Shown here piece by piece: positions 1-7,865 of a stretch of 64,000 nucleotides of DNA. How positions within the stretch are numbered: position 1 is the stretch's first letter; each line of letters begins with the position of its first letter. The notes below the pieces were generated by a model that saw only the letters and a list, made by a program, of their open reading frames with translations, ran no database searches and was not told where the DNA came from. The stretch spans positions 3,038,001-3,102,000 of the forward strand of contig OX638377.1 of NCBI GenBank assembly GCA_951813615.1, given 5' to 3'. A program made the position numbers and the translations under genes. Origin of the DNA: an uncultured Latescibacterota bacterium. Lineage in GTDB: Bacteria > Latescibacterota > UBA2968 > UBA8231.

Positions 1-2
1 AG

Positions 3-302
3 ATCCGCGAGGTGGGCCGCTTGGTGCGCGAGTACTTGCACCGAGGCTTTGACGGAGACTGTCTGCTCCGCGAATTGGGCCAGACCATCCTCAAAGACGA
101 TAATGGCTGGCATTTGCTACACGGCTTGCGCACGGTCAGCGAGGAGTGGAGCCGTTGCGCCGGTCATCCGGCGCGGGGACAGTTGCTGGTGGGGCTAGCC
201 CGTTGGGCTACGGATGTGCGGCGTAATACGGGCAGTCAGTTAGCAGTACAAACGGCACAGCGCTTTGCCCGCGGTGAAACCGCAGTGGAGCTGTACGAGT
301 AG
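3..302 (+). CDS. C-terminal fragment of an unrecognised protein
   Basis: The reading frame is open from the first in-frame base of the window to a TAG stop, so the beginning of the gene lies outside. About 99 residues are visible. A GTG at 12 could serve as a start, but nothing favours it and the frame continues upstream. The fragment looks helical and soluble, with LREYL-like heptads, a DDNGWHLL stretch near residue 40 and a basic C-terminal helix ending VELYE. It faintly recalls the helical tail of some large Rieske-type proteins, but that is memory rather than a demonstrable match. No function is assigned. It converges on the minus-strand surface-protein cluster that ends at 392. Confidence 0.5.
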   Translation: MREVGRLVREYLHRGFDGDCLLRELGQTILKDDNGWHLLHGLRTVSEEWSRCAGHPARGQLLVGLARWATDVRRNTGSQLAVQTAQRFARGETAVELYE

Positions 303-391
303 CGGAGTAGTGGGGACGAGGAACAAACTTAGTAGTGAGAAGCCGCCTTAAAGTTTCCGCTGGACGTACAGCCGACGGCGGATCGCAGAAG

Positions 392-3028
392 TCAATACGC
401 CACCCCCACTAGGCGGACAGCCGAGTTGTCATCCCCCGCGTCGTCATCTACCTCGATACGGGCGAGGTAAAGGCCCGGGGACACTAACGTTCCCCCTTCG
501 TCCCGTCCGTCCCAGACAAGGCTATACAGCCCATTCGCCATATTGCGCCTCTCGGAAAGACGCCTCACTTCCCTGCCTGCTAGATCGTATAAATACACCA
601 CTACTTGCCTAGCCACATTGACTTTGAGCACGGCAAACGAAAAGACAGCCGTGTCGTTAATGCCGTCGCCATTTGGGGTAAAAGTGGCGGGATCTACCTC
701 AATTGTCCCGATCTGCCCGCGTCGGGCAGTCGTCAATACTGTCAACCCCTCACCAGCGGCTAATTCATCTCCTACCGGATTCGCTGGGTCCACTCTCTGC
801 CAATTGTCCGCTTGAGTCGAGCGCCCAACTTCAGCTACAAAAGTGGCACCGCTTAGGAAAACGCGCGACGAAAAAGAGATCCGCACAATATCCGCACCAC
901 CTCGCCGCAGTACCCTTGGCAAGCCGAGTTGCAGCGTGTCGCTCGCCACCTTGGTCAATTCCAATTCTTCCCCCGCCTCATTCTCAAAACGGCCCTTTTC
1001 CACCTCAGCAAATATCTCCTCGTTGCCTGCTGCAAATTCGCTTTCGTCTCCCAAACTCACTTGGCGCAGTTCGATATCCGCCCGCGAAGGCGCTACGAGA
1101 CGGATGCGGTCGAATCCCGGGTCTCGGGCAGCAAAGGAGGGGCGGATGAAGAGGTCGAAATCGGTGAGTTCGCCGAGGGGGACATTCCGCTTGGGCTCTA
1201 TTTCCCCAGCGATGCGCTCTACCAGCGGCGCGGTGAAATGGACTTGGATCGACTGCAAGCTAGCGGCCACCGCCGCGTCTTCACTGAGCAGTCTCGCCTG
1301 AATCATCATATAGCGCCGAGGATTGGGAGACCGTATGACCTCGCCTGGTCTGACGTAGACTTGACTCCAGTTGCTCCAACCCGGTCCCGGCAGGAACTCG
1401 GTAAGGATATCCCCCTGGTAGAAAGACGGTTGCTTCTCGTATTCTTCTTTGTTGGCTACTTCCGTGCCATCTTTTTTGAAATAGCGGTTAACTTCGCGCA
1501 GATCGTTTCCCGTGCGAGTGCGAACTTCTACTGCCGTGCCCGAGGGGGTGTCGGCTTCCCAGTCGATGGTCGTCAGCGTCTTGGAACTCCCCAGATCAAT
1601 GAGGTCAGAAGTCATCTCGAGGATCGGCAAGTGCCCGTTGGCAAAAACTTGGATTTCGGTCACCGTACTCAGTATCCGGTGCCCTTCATGGGCCCTAGTG
1701 CGACGGGCAATATCTAGGTTGCGGAATTCTAAAAAGCGTATCGGACGCGGCTCGAAGTGATCCTCGAATAGCCTCGTATTTTGGTTTAGCTGCCGCGTCT
1801 CACCACTCAATTCCTCCCAGATTAAACTGCCATCGGGTGCCAGCGAGCCGTCCGAACCTCGCAACCGATAACCAATCAGGTTTCTTCCTCCGACGCGGGT
1901 AATGATGCGCACGGCATGGACCAAAAAGTGCGAGCCCAGATTTACGTTCAACAGACCCCACTCGGCGGTCTCTCCAGTTGGGAAGTAAACCATGCCCTGC
2001 CACTCGGTGCGCACGTTGCCATCAACGGCAAGTTCGGGCGAAGAATTGGGATTGACGTCGTGTAAATTTCCACCGCGCTCTACGATTCCCAAGGCGATGT
2101 TTTCTCCCACAGTCCACACTTCCACCTCGGCGAGTTGAGGTCGTTCGCGGCGGAAATAGCGCACCCCGCCCTGCTGCTCAAGTGGCAACTGGTCGTAGCG
2201 CTCGGCCGTTACTAGACGCTCTTCGCCAGCGATTTTCCAGACGTATTCCACCGCGCCTTGATCCTCTGCTTTCAACGCCTGATACTCCTCGGCAGAAAGC
2301 TGTTGTGCTCGCTCGCCGTTGGTGGCCGTGGCCGCGACGCGCAGGTACTGCATGACGCGGCCGGTCCACTCTGCTGTATGGGTGCCCAGTGGTGCGAGGT
2401 CGAACTCAAAGACTCGCTGGTCGCGATTGGGCTGGGTTGTGCCGCCCACGAAGGTATAGTCTAAGGCACCGCTGCGATCGGCCGTGCCAAAGGGGTTTTG
2501 CCCCCCTGCCGAATGCACCCTGAATTGCAGAAACGGATCCCCTTCTTCGGCAAAGCGCACAACGACTTTGGTAGCCGACACCAGACGGCCAAGATCAATC
2601 TCCAACACCCAGTCCCGCAGGGGATCGGCCGGATCCGGCTCCCAAGCCGTAGCTGGATCCGCGTCAATGGCCCGCTCCGCTAGTTGCGGATTTGAACCAG
2701 CCCTTTTGATCCCGCCGCGCGCCAGCAGCGTGTTGTTTTCATCCTGGAACGAATTGGCGTACTGATCTCGCAAGCTGCCATCAATGGGATAGCTGAAGTC
2801 GGCCGCATTCAATATGGCGTTGTGCGGTACCTGTATGAATCTGGACTGCACCGAGCCAGATGGCGTTATCGTCACCATATCGCTCGGAAACTCCCAAGCC
2901 TGCCAATGCGCCTGGGTCCGCACCTCCACCCGGTCCGCACCCAGACTGTACCCCTTCGACTGGGCCCATGCCCCGTTCAGAGCCACAGGAAGAAAAAGGG
3001 CCACAAAACAGAGCGTCAATCTCCTCAC
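392..3028 (-). CDS. Exported multidomain surface protein with FlgD-like C-terminal module (paralog 1 of 3)
   Basis: About 878 residues. The chosen GTG start at 3028 has GGAG six bases upstream and gives a classical signal peptide (RRLTLCFVALFLPVAL, cleavage near AWA-QS). An ATG at 3076 would add 16 residues before it and has a poor ribosome site. Two discoidin-like (F5/8 type C) beta-sandwich segments can be guessed at about residues 90-260 and 320-450 from phrases such as DPATAWEPD and DGNVRTEWQG. A middle part has motifs shared with the proteins at 4863 and 10561 (R(T/S)G.D, W..W, SP.PRRY). The C-terminus is a CHU_C/FlgD-like Ig fold (FTPNGDGIND, VWDGRDEGG, SPGLYLARI) ending LVGVAY. Probably a secreted or cell-surface structural or carbohydrate-binding protein. 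It is last in the cluster, just downstream of the PpiC-type lipoprotein. The substrate is unknown. Confidence 0.75.
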   Translation of the reverse strand: MRRLTLCFVALFLPVALNGAWAQSKGYSLGADRVEVRTQAHWQAWEFPSDMVTITPSGSVQSRFIQVPHNAILNAADFSYPIDGSLRDQYANSFQDENNTLLARGGIKRAGSNPQLAERAIDADPATAWEPDPADPLRDWVLEIDLGRLVSATKVVVRFAEEGDPFLQFRVHSAGGQNPFGTADRSGALDYTFVGGTTQPNRDQRVFEFDLAPLGTHTAEWTGRVMQYLRVAATATNGERAQQLSAEEYQALKAEDQGAVEYVWKIAGEERLVTAERYDQLPLEQQGGVRYFRRERPQLAEVEVWTVGENIALGIVERGGNLHDVNPNSSPELAVDGNVRTEWQGMVYFPTGETAEWGLLNVNLGSHFLVHAVRIITRVGGRNLIGYRLRGSDGSLAPDGSLIWEELSGETRQLNQNTRLFEDHFEPRPIRFLEFRNLDIARRTRAHEGHRILSTVTEIQVFANGHLPILEMTSDLIDLGSSKTLTTIDWEADTPSGTAVEVRTRTGNDLREVNRYFKKDGTEVANKEEYEKQPSFYQGDILTEFLPGPGWSNWSQVYVRPGEVIRSPNPRRYMMIQARLLSEDAAVAASLQSIQVHFTAPLVERIAGEIEPKRNVPLGELTDFDLFIRPSFAARDPGFDRIRLVAPSRADIELRQVSLGDESEFAAGNEEIFAEVEKGRFENEAGEELELTKVASDTLQLGLPRVLRRGGADIVRISFSSRVFLSGATFVAEVGRSTQADNWQRVDPANPVGDELAAGEGLTVLTTARRGQIGTIEVDPATFTPNGDGINDTAVFSFAVLKVNVARQVVVYLYDLAGREVRRLSERRNMANGLYSLVWDGRDEGGTLVSPGLYLARIEVDDDAGDDNSAVRLVGVAY

Positions 3029-3114
3029 GACCGTCTCCAAAATCATCGAGTACTGCGCAGGTAAGCGGCGTTCCATAACCTATTGTCCCAGATAAGACGT
3101 GTTCGCGTATCTAC

Positions 3115-4854
3115 CTAACCATCGCCCTTGGTTGGGGCTTCCCCTGCATGGCGCTGCAGGAACGTATCGGGTAGGGCCGCCGCCAATGCGCGGTCAGATA
3201 CGGCGATCCGCTCTTTGTACTTGTCCAGCAAGTCATCGATCAATTCCTCAAAAAGTTGCTCTCGCTTCTCTCCGCGCACCAAAGCCCGCGCCTTTTTCTC
3301 GACTTGAAAAAAGGGAGATACTTCCCCTCCCTGGCGGTTGAGAACTTTGAAAATGCTGTATCCGCCTTCAACGTGCACCGGGCCAGTAATTTTGTTGAGG
3401 TCGGCCGCTTTTACTGCTTTGAAGAGCCTCGGCAGGGTCAGCCGCTCGTACTCGCCCAGATGCAGCAAGCCGTCTTCTTCCTGCATACCTTGGCGGATGG
3501 TGTGCTTTTGGGCGAGCATTCCGAGGGTCGCGCCTTGTTCGACGGCGCGCAACAAACCGCCGACTTCCACCTCAGTCTCGACCAGCACCTCAACGACAAT
3601 GTATTGGGCCGGTTCTCTGAACAAATCCTCATTGTCCTCGTAAAAATCTCTAGCTTCTTCCAAGCTTGCCTCGGATTGGTCAATGACCGCTTCCTGGCGT
3701 AGCTGTTTAATCATGAATTCCGTGCGTATTTCCTCCAATCGCTGTTGTCCAGCCGTCATCTCCTCTAATCCGGCCCGCTGCGCCGCCTCTGCCAACAAAA
3801 CCGGTGTCAAGACCAGTTCCCTCGCTGTATCAACCACCTCGGCACTGTCCCGTACCCCCCAGCCGGACAGGGCTCGCATATCCCCCCACAGAGCATTGAG
3901 GTAATCTCCCACAGAGACCTGGCCCGCCTTATAGGTAAAGAGGGGCTGATCTGCCTCCTCGGTGGTCAGATGAGAGAGTCGCAACCGGGTGTGGAGTGCC
4001 GCTTTATTCAATAGAAGCTCCAATCCCTCTGGCACTAGCTGCACATCCAGCTTGCGGATGAGAGACGCGATTTCCGCTCTTTCCTGCTCTAGTCGCTTGC
4101 GTTCGTAGAGCATATCGCGAATCTGCTGTTGTTTCTCCTCTAACGGCACGGGCTGGTCCTGGAGGAAACGCACGATTTGGTAGCGCGTGCCCATGGGCAG
4201 AATCGGCGATAGCTGTCCGTTCGGCAGACTGCGAAACAGCTCGTCTGGAATCTGCAACCTGCGGGCCTGCTCCAGATCGATAAATCCCAACACGCCCCCT
4301 TGGGCAGCCGACCGTTCGTCTATGGTGTATTCGGCGGCCAGTTGGGCAAAATCCCCGCCCGCTGCAAGTTGCTCATAGATTTGCTGTGCGGTGCTGTCCG
4401 CTTCCACCAGAATACCCGCCATCTGACGCTTGCGGTCTAGGCCACTGCGGGCGAAATAATCGCGTATCTCCTCCTCGGCAACCTGCACATCGGGCACCAG
4501 TGCGATCTGGCGATAGGTATCGACCAAGTGCTGACGCCAGTACTGCATCGCCTTAGTCTGGACCACCTGAGCGGTGTCCAATCCCCGCTCTTTGGCTTCT
4601 AGTAGGAGCAGGGACTTGGCCAATAGGCTGCGCAGGTAGCGCTTCCGCACTGGGTCGTCCTGTCCCTGCAGGCGCAAAGACTGGGGCATCTGGACGACAA
4701 AATCGCGCATCTCGGCAGCCGAGATGGAAGTGGAATCAATACGCGCCACCACACCAGGTTCGAGGACGACCTCCACACTCGGAGAACACGCCGCGAGACT
4801 CCACATGAGTACCAGCCCGCATCCCCGCCAAGTCCATGGTTTTTTGTTGCTCAT
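3115..4854 (-). CDS. SurA/PpiC-type peptidyl-prolyl isomerase lipoprotein
   Basis: 579 residues. The N-terminus is a lipoprotein signal (LMWSLAAC, lipobox LAAC, modified Cys near residue 23), so the protein is expected to be membrane-anchored on the periplasmic side. A SurA_N-like helical region (about 35-130, ending in a VAEEEIRDYF motif) precedes a parvulin domain (about 140-235: GDFAQLAAEYTIDERSA, GGVLGFI). A second, more divergent parvulin-like unit lies at about 420-510 (ATLGMLAQKHTI, EEDGLLHLGEYERL). This is the layout of periplasmic chaperones that escort outer-membrane or exported proteins. It starts 8 bases after the preceding paralog's stop and is followed by a third paralog, which suggests a dedicated chaperone for the neighbouring surface proteins. 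That link is inferred from context. The domain call is good. Confidence 0.85.
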   Translation of the reverse strand: MSNKKPWTWRGCGLVLMWSLAACSPSVEVVLEPGVVARIDSTSISAAEMRDFVVQMPQSLRLQGQDDPVRKRYLRSLLAKSLLLLEAKERGLDTAQVVQTKAMQYWRQHLVDTYRQIALVPDVQVAEEEIRDYFARSGLDRKRQMAGILVEADSTAQQIYEQLAAGGDFAQLAAEYTIDERSAAQGGVLGFIDLEQARRLQIPDELFRSLPNGQLSPILPMGTRYQIVRFLQDQPVPLEEKQQQIRDMLYERKRLEQERAEIASLIRKLDVQLVPEGLELLLNKAALHTRLRLSHLTTEEADQPLFTYKAGQVSVGDYLNALWGDMRALSGWGVRDSAEVVDTARELVLTPVLLAEAAQRAGLEEMTAGQQRLEEIRTEFMIKQLRQEAVIDQSEASLEEARDFYEDNEDLFREPAQYIVVEVLVETEVEVGGLLRAVEQGATLGMLAQKHTIRQGMQEEDGLLHLGEYERLTLPRLFKAVKAADLNKITGPVHVEGGYSIFKVLNRQGGEVSPFFQVEKKARALVRGEKREQLFEELIDDLLDKYKERIAVSDRALAAALPDTFLQRHAGEAPTKGDG

Positions 4855-4862
4855 GTCTTCTA

Positions 4863-6713
4863 TCAGTACGCTAGGGCGATAGCCCCCAGTCGTTCCTCCC
4901 GACCGCTGCCCGCTTCGACCACGACGCGGTAAATGTATAGTCCTGGGTCTACCAATTCGCCTTGGTCATCCCGCCCGTCCCAAGCAGTTTGATAAAGTGC
5001 GCTACCCCCCTCCCCAGTGCCCAAGGTTCGCACTCGGTCTCCCGCCAGCGTATAGATTTCCGTCTCAAGGGGCACGACATCAGTCAGACGCAGTAACGTA
5101 TAGGAGAACTGCACTTGGTCGTTAACGCCGTCGCCATTGGGTGAAAACGGGTTGGGAGCCACCTGCACGGCGCTGAGCAGACCGTCCTTGAGCGGCGTGC
5201 GGACGCTCAAATCGTCGCTCAACAACTCGTTTATAGCATCCCCAGGCATCACGCTCTGGGGGACTTCGTCGCTGTCCGCATCCGACACAGCGCCGTTAAA
5301 GGTCGTCCCATAGTTAAAAACTCGGGCGTCGAAATCCACTTCTAGCAGCGTCTGGTCTTGATTGATGCGGTCGAATTGGACGGCGAACTGGTGGGGATCT
5401 GCTGGATCGAAACTCGGGGTAAAATCGACCACTTCGCGGTCAATGCGCACCTCGTGGATGGCCTCCAGACGGGCGGACGTGCTTACCGCGAAAACATTGA
5501 ACCCCGCTTGCTCCGCCTCCAGTCGAGTCCGCACCGCATAGGTGAACCGCACCGGCTCAGCCGACTCCACAAAAGGAGGGTAGATTTCGCCAATCGCCTC
5601 GGAGACTACAGGTGGTTGGGAAAATTCAAAAAACAGCGAGTCAATCTGCCCTCCCTCCAGTCTAGCGGAGAAAAAAGCGATGTGTAACTGCACATACTGC
5701 CGGGGGCTGGGAGAGCGAATCGGGATGCCGGCGAGTCCGTCCGCATACTCATAGGTGTGCCATACGCTCCAGTTTTCCAGATCCTGGGTAATGCCACCTC
5801 GCACATTCTTGGGCATGGCTTCATAATTTTTGCGGCTCATGGGCTGGCCATTGGCCCCGAATGGCACTTCCTCTCCACCCACCCCGGTCTTGCGCCAGTA
5901 AACCTCGGGCTGGTCATCGCTGCCGCTGCGGCTCTGGATGACTATTTTCGCTTCTGGATCGAGTTGGCCGTTCCACCAGATGCGTCCCAAACTGGATACC
6001 CGTCCCAGATCAATCGGGTCGGACAGAAATGAGGCCTGCGGAACAAACCCCTGACCATACACCTCAAACTCGGCTACTTCCCAAGTCTCCCCCACTTCCA
6101 AGGGATGGAGATAGACGTGGCGTGCTATCTGGGGTTCAATATCCAGTTCGACTACCGGGCTCAAGTTGTCCTTCTCGTCGTAAACCAAGGTCCAGATGAG
6201 ATTGCCTTTTTCGTTTTTGCTCTCTTCCCTGCCGTCGTTGATAGAAAGCCTAAACTGACGAATCTTGTGCCCCGGATGATCAGCACGGGTTGCAAAACGA
6301 ACCCCTTCGATGGGGAATGGTGCCCCTAGGTCAAAGAACATCGGCGTGGTATAGAAGAACCCAGGGCCGCGAAAGAAGTTGATGCGCGGCGGATGCACAA
6401 AAGCCGTACTCGAATCGCCATCCACAACCAACACGCGCTCTTCTAGCCAATTGGCCGGCAGGGTGTAAATGCTCACCAAACTGGTAATGTCGCCATTCCG
6501 CTCGCCCATCGAGGCAATCAAATTCTCGCCGCTTCCGGCGCTGAACGGGCGGATGGCACCTGGCACTTTTGCCACATCGATGAAACTCAGAGTGCCGCTT
6601 TCACTCCAAGGGGTTCCGGCGTGGCCCCCCAGTTGGTAAAATTGGCGCGCCTCGGCCCGATAGCCCGCGCCCATCCCCAACGCGATCAGGACTACAATCA
6701 GCACCTGTCTCAC
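4863..6713 (-). CDS. Exported surface protein with FlgD-like C-terminal module (paralog 2 of 3)
   Basis: About 616 residues from a GTG at 6713, chosen because AAAGGAGG sits six bases upstream and the product then opens with a signal peptide (RQVLIVVLIALGMGAGY). A TTG at 6740 would add nine residues and place the ribosome site inside the gene. It has a discoidin-like segment at about 100-230 ending in EFEVYGQGFVP, then the shared core (SRSGSDDQPEVYWRK, W..WHTYEY, RSPSPRQYV). The C-terminal CHU_C/FlgD-like domain (APNPFSPNGDGVND, AWDGRDDQGE, DPGLYIYRV) ends IALAY. EVYG.GFVP also occurs in the protein at 10561, so these are true paralogs. Predicted to be exported and surface-located. The role is unknown. 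Confidence 0.75.
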   Translation of the reverse strand: MRQVLIVVLIALGMGAGYRAEARQFYQLGGHAGTPWSESGTLSFIDVAKVPGAIRPFSAGSGENLIASMGERNGDITSLVSIYTLPANWLEERVLVVDGDSSTAFVHPPRINFFRGPGFFYTTPMFFDLGAPFPIEGVRFATRADHPGHKIRQFRLSINDGREESKNEKGNLIWTLVYDEKDNLSPVVELDIEPQIARHVYLHPLEVGETWEVAEFEVYGQGFVPQASFLSDPIDLGRVSSLGRIWWNGQLDPEAKIVIQSRSGSDDQPEVYWRKTGVGGEEVPFGANGQPMSRKNYEAMPKNVRGGITQDLENWSVWHTYEYADGLAGIPIRSPSPRQYVQLHIAFFSARLEGGQIDSLFFEFSQPPVVSEAIGEIYPPFVESAEPVRFTYAVRTRLEAEQAGFNVFAVSTSARLEAIHEVRIDREVVDFTPSFDPADPHQFAVQFDRINQDQTLLEVDFDARVFNYGTTFNGAVSDADSDEVPQSVMPGDAINELLSDDLSVRTPLKDGLLSAVQVAPNPFSPNGDGVNDQVQFSYTLLRLTDVVPLETEIYTLAGDRVRTLGTGEGGSALYQTAWDGRDDQGELVDPGLYIYRVVVEAGSGREERLGAIALAY

Positions 6714-6750
6714 CCAGTGCCTCCTTTGCTTGGTCGCCAACTAAGAGAAC

Positions 6751-6782
6751 GGCGGGATTTACAGTCGCCCGTAAATCCCGCC
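6751..6782 (-). terminator. Strong intergenic hairpin between the CBM9-like gene and paralog 2
   Basis: A perfect 12-bp inverted repeat (GGCGGGATTTAC / GTAAATCCCGCC) with an 8-base loop sits about 50 bases after the CBM9-like gene and about 40 bases before the next start. There is no clean U-tract, so it may be an attenuator or a 3'-end stabiliser that lets the CBM9-like gene be expressed above its neighbours, rather than a full terminator. Confidence 0.55.
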
Positions 6783-6830
6783 TGAAACTATCCTCCAACT
6801 TCTACGATACAGGCAGTCGGGCCGGCTTCA

Positions 6831-7703
6831 TTAGAAGGTGGACTTGATCTGGCCCCAAGTGCTGGCCTCGACCCCGGTAGCCCCGGCCTCGGGCAACCCC
6901 TCTTCGACGGGTGCCAGCAGATAGTCGCCGAACTGATCAGCATCCCTAGAAGCGCCTACACCACCGAAACCAGACCAATAGGCATCGTCGTAGGAGCCGG
7001 GATCGGCATCCTTGTCACCCCAGTTGACCTCTATGCCGACAACGGTGCCTTCGACCCAATTGTGTTTAACACTCTGGTCGGCGCCGTCGGGATGGATGTC
7101 GTCAAAGGCCACAATGGAGTATTCGCCGAACATTTCGGCTGGCTCTTGGGTGTCGACATCACCACGGAGAAACTGGCCGGCCCACTCCACGTACGGTGGC
7201 TGGCCCGCCCAAGCTTTGGAGCCGTCGATAATCCGGGTATAGTAACCAGAAGAGCTGAAAATTGGGCCGGCCAAATCGTAGCGTTGGGCGTGGGAACTGG
7301 CCCAGCGGGTCTCGAAATCATCTCCTTGGTCGAAGCCGCGAAAGATGCCGCCGGAGTGGTCCCAATCTGTAGTCGTCGACCACTTCTCGGTGTTGTTGAT
7401 GTAGTCGTCGGCGATCCAAGCTGAAAAATAGGCCTTGCCGTCGTTGATGTTGTAGCCCCAAATGAGCGAAGCATTGAAGTCGCTCAAATCCATGGGCGCA
7501 CCGAACTGGTTGAACATGTTTTCGGCTTTGATCTTGTACACATCGCCGACAATGTCCCAGTCCGACATATCGCCGTCCAGCACGGGCGTCAGGTGATCTG
7601 GAAACTGGAACATGAACTTCATCTCCCCTTGGTGGCCAAAGGCCGAGCCGACCATGAGGGTCGATACCAGTAAAGCAATTGATATCTTATTGATCCTCTT
7701 CAT
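6831..7703 (-). CDS. Secreted CBM9/DOMON-like protein
   Basis: 290 residues from an ATG at 7703 with AGAGGTG upstream. It has a signal peptide (ISIALLVSTLMVGSAFG, cleavage before HQGE). The mature N-terminus carries the typical CBM9-like opening PVLDGDMSDWDIVGD, followed by a beta-rich body full of aromatic residues, glycine and acidic residues (AYFSAWIADDY, GFDQGDDFETRW, VGIEVNWGDKDADP). CBM9-like and DOMON domains bind sugars or haem in exported proteins, and the ligand here cannot be read from sequence. It lies between the 889-aa protein and paralog 2, with longer untranslated spacers on both sides (162 and 117 bases) than the rest of the cluster, which suggests separate expression. Family assignment moderate. 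Confidence 0.7.
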   Translation of the reverse strand: MKRINKISIALLVSTLMVGSAFGHQGEMKFMFQFPDHLTPVLDGDMSDWDIVGDVYKIKAENMFNQFGAPMDLSDFNASLIWGYNINDGKAYFSAWIADDYINNTEKWSTTTDWDHSGGIFRGFDQGDDFETRWASSHAQRYDLAGPIFSSSGYYTRIIDGSKAWAGQPPYVEWAGQFLRGDVDTQEPAEMFGEYSIVAFDDIHPDGADQSVKHNWVEGTVVGIEVNWGDKDADPGSYDDAYWSGFGGVGASRDADQFGDYLLAPVEEGLPEAGATGVEASTWGQIKSTF

Positions 7704-7821
7704 TGCAACACCTCTTTTTTAGTTAGTGAGTGAGGTCATTGTGTTTTTTGCTACCCCAATCGGGGCTGAAACGACGACTGTTTTTCTCCTCCTTTCGACT
7801 GCGAACAGATCGCCATGTTAT

Positions 7822-7841
7822 ATCACTGCAATCTCAGTGAT
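7822..7841. other. Short inverted repeat in the 162-bp gap
   Basis: ATCACTG and CAGTGAT are 7-bp arms around a 6-base loop, 25-45 bases beyond the stop of the 889-aa gene. It may be a weak terminator for that gene or an operator for the CBM9-like gene. Without a U-tract neither is secure. The rest of the gap (7704-7865) shows only pyrimidine-rich runs. Confidence 0.3.
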
Positions 7842-7865
7842 CCAACTTTGCGAGAGTCAAACCTC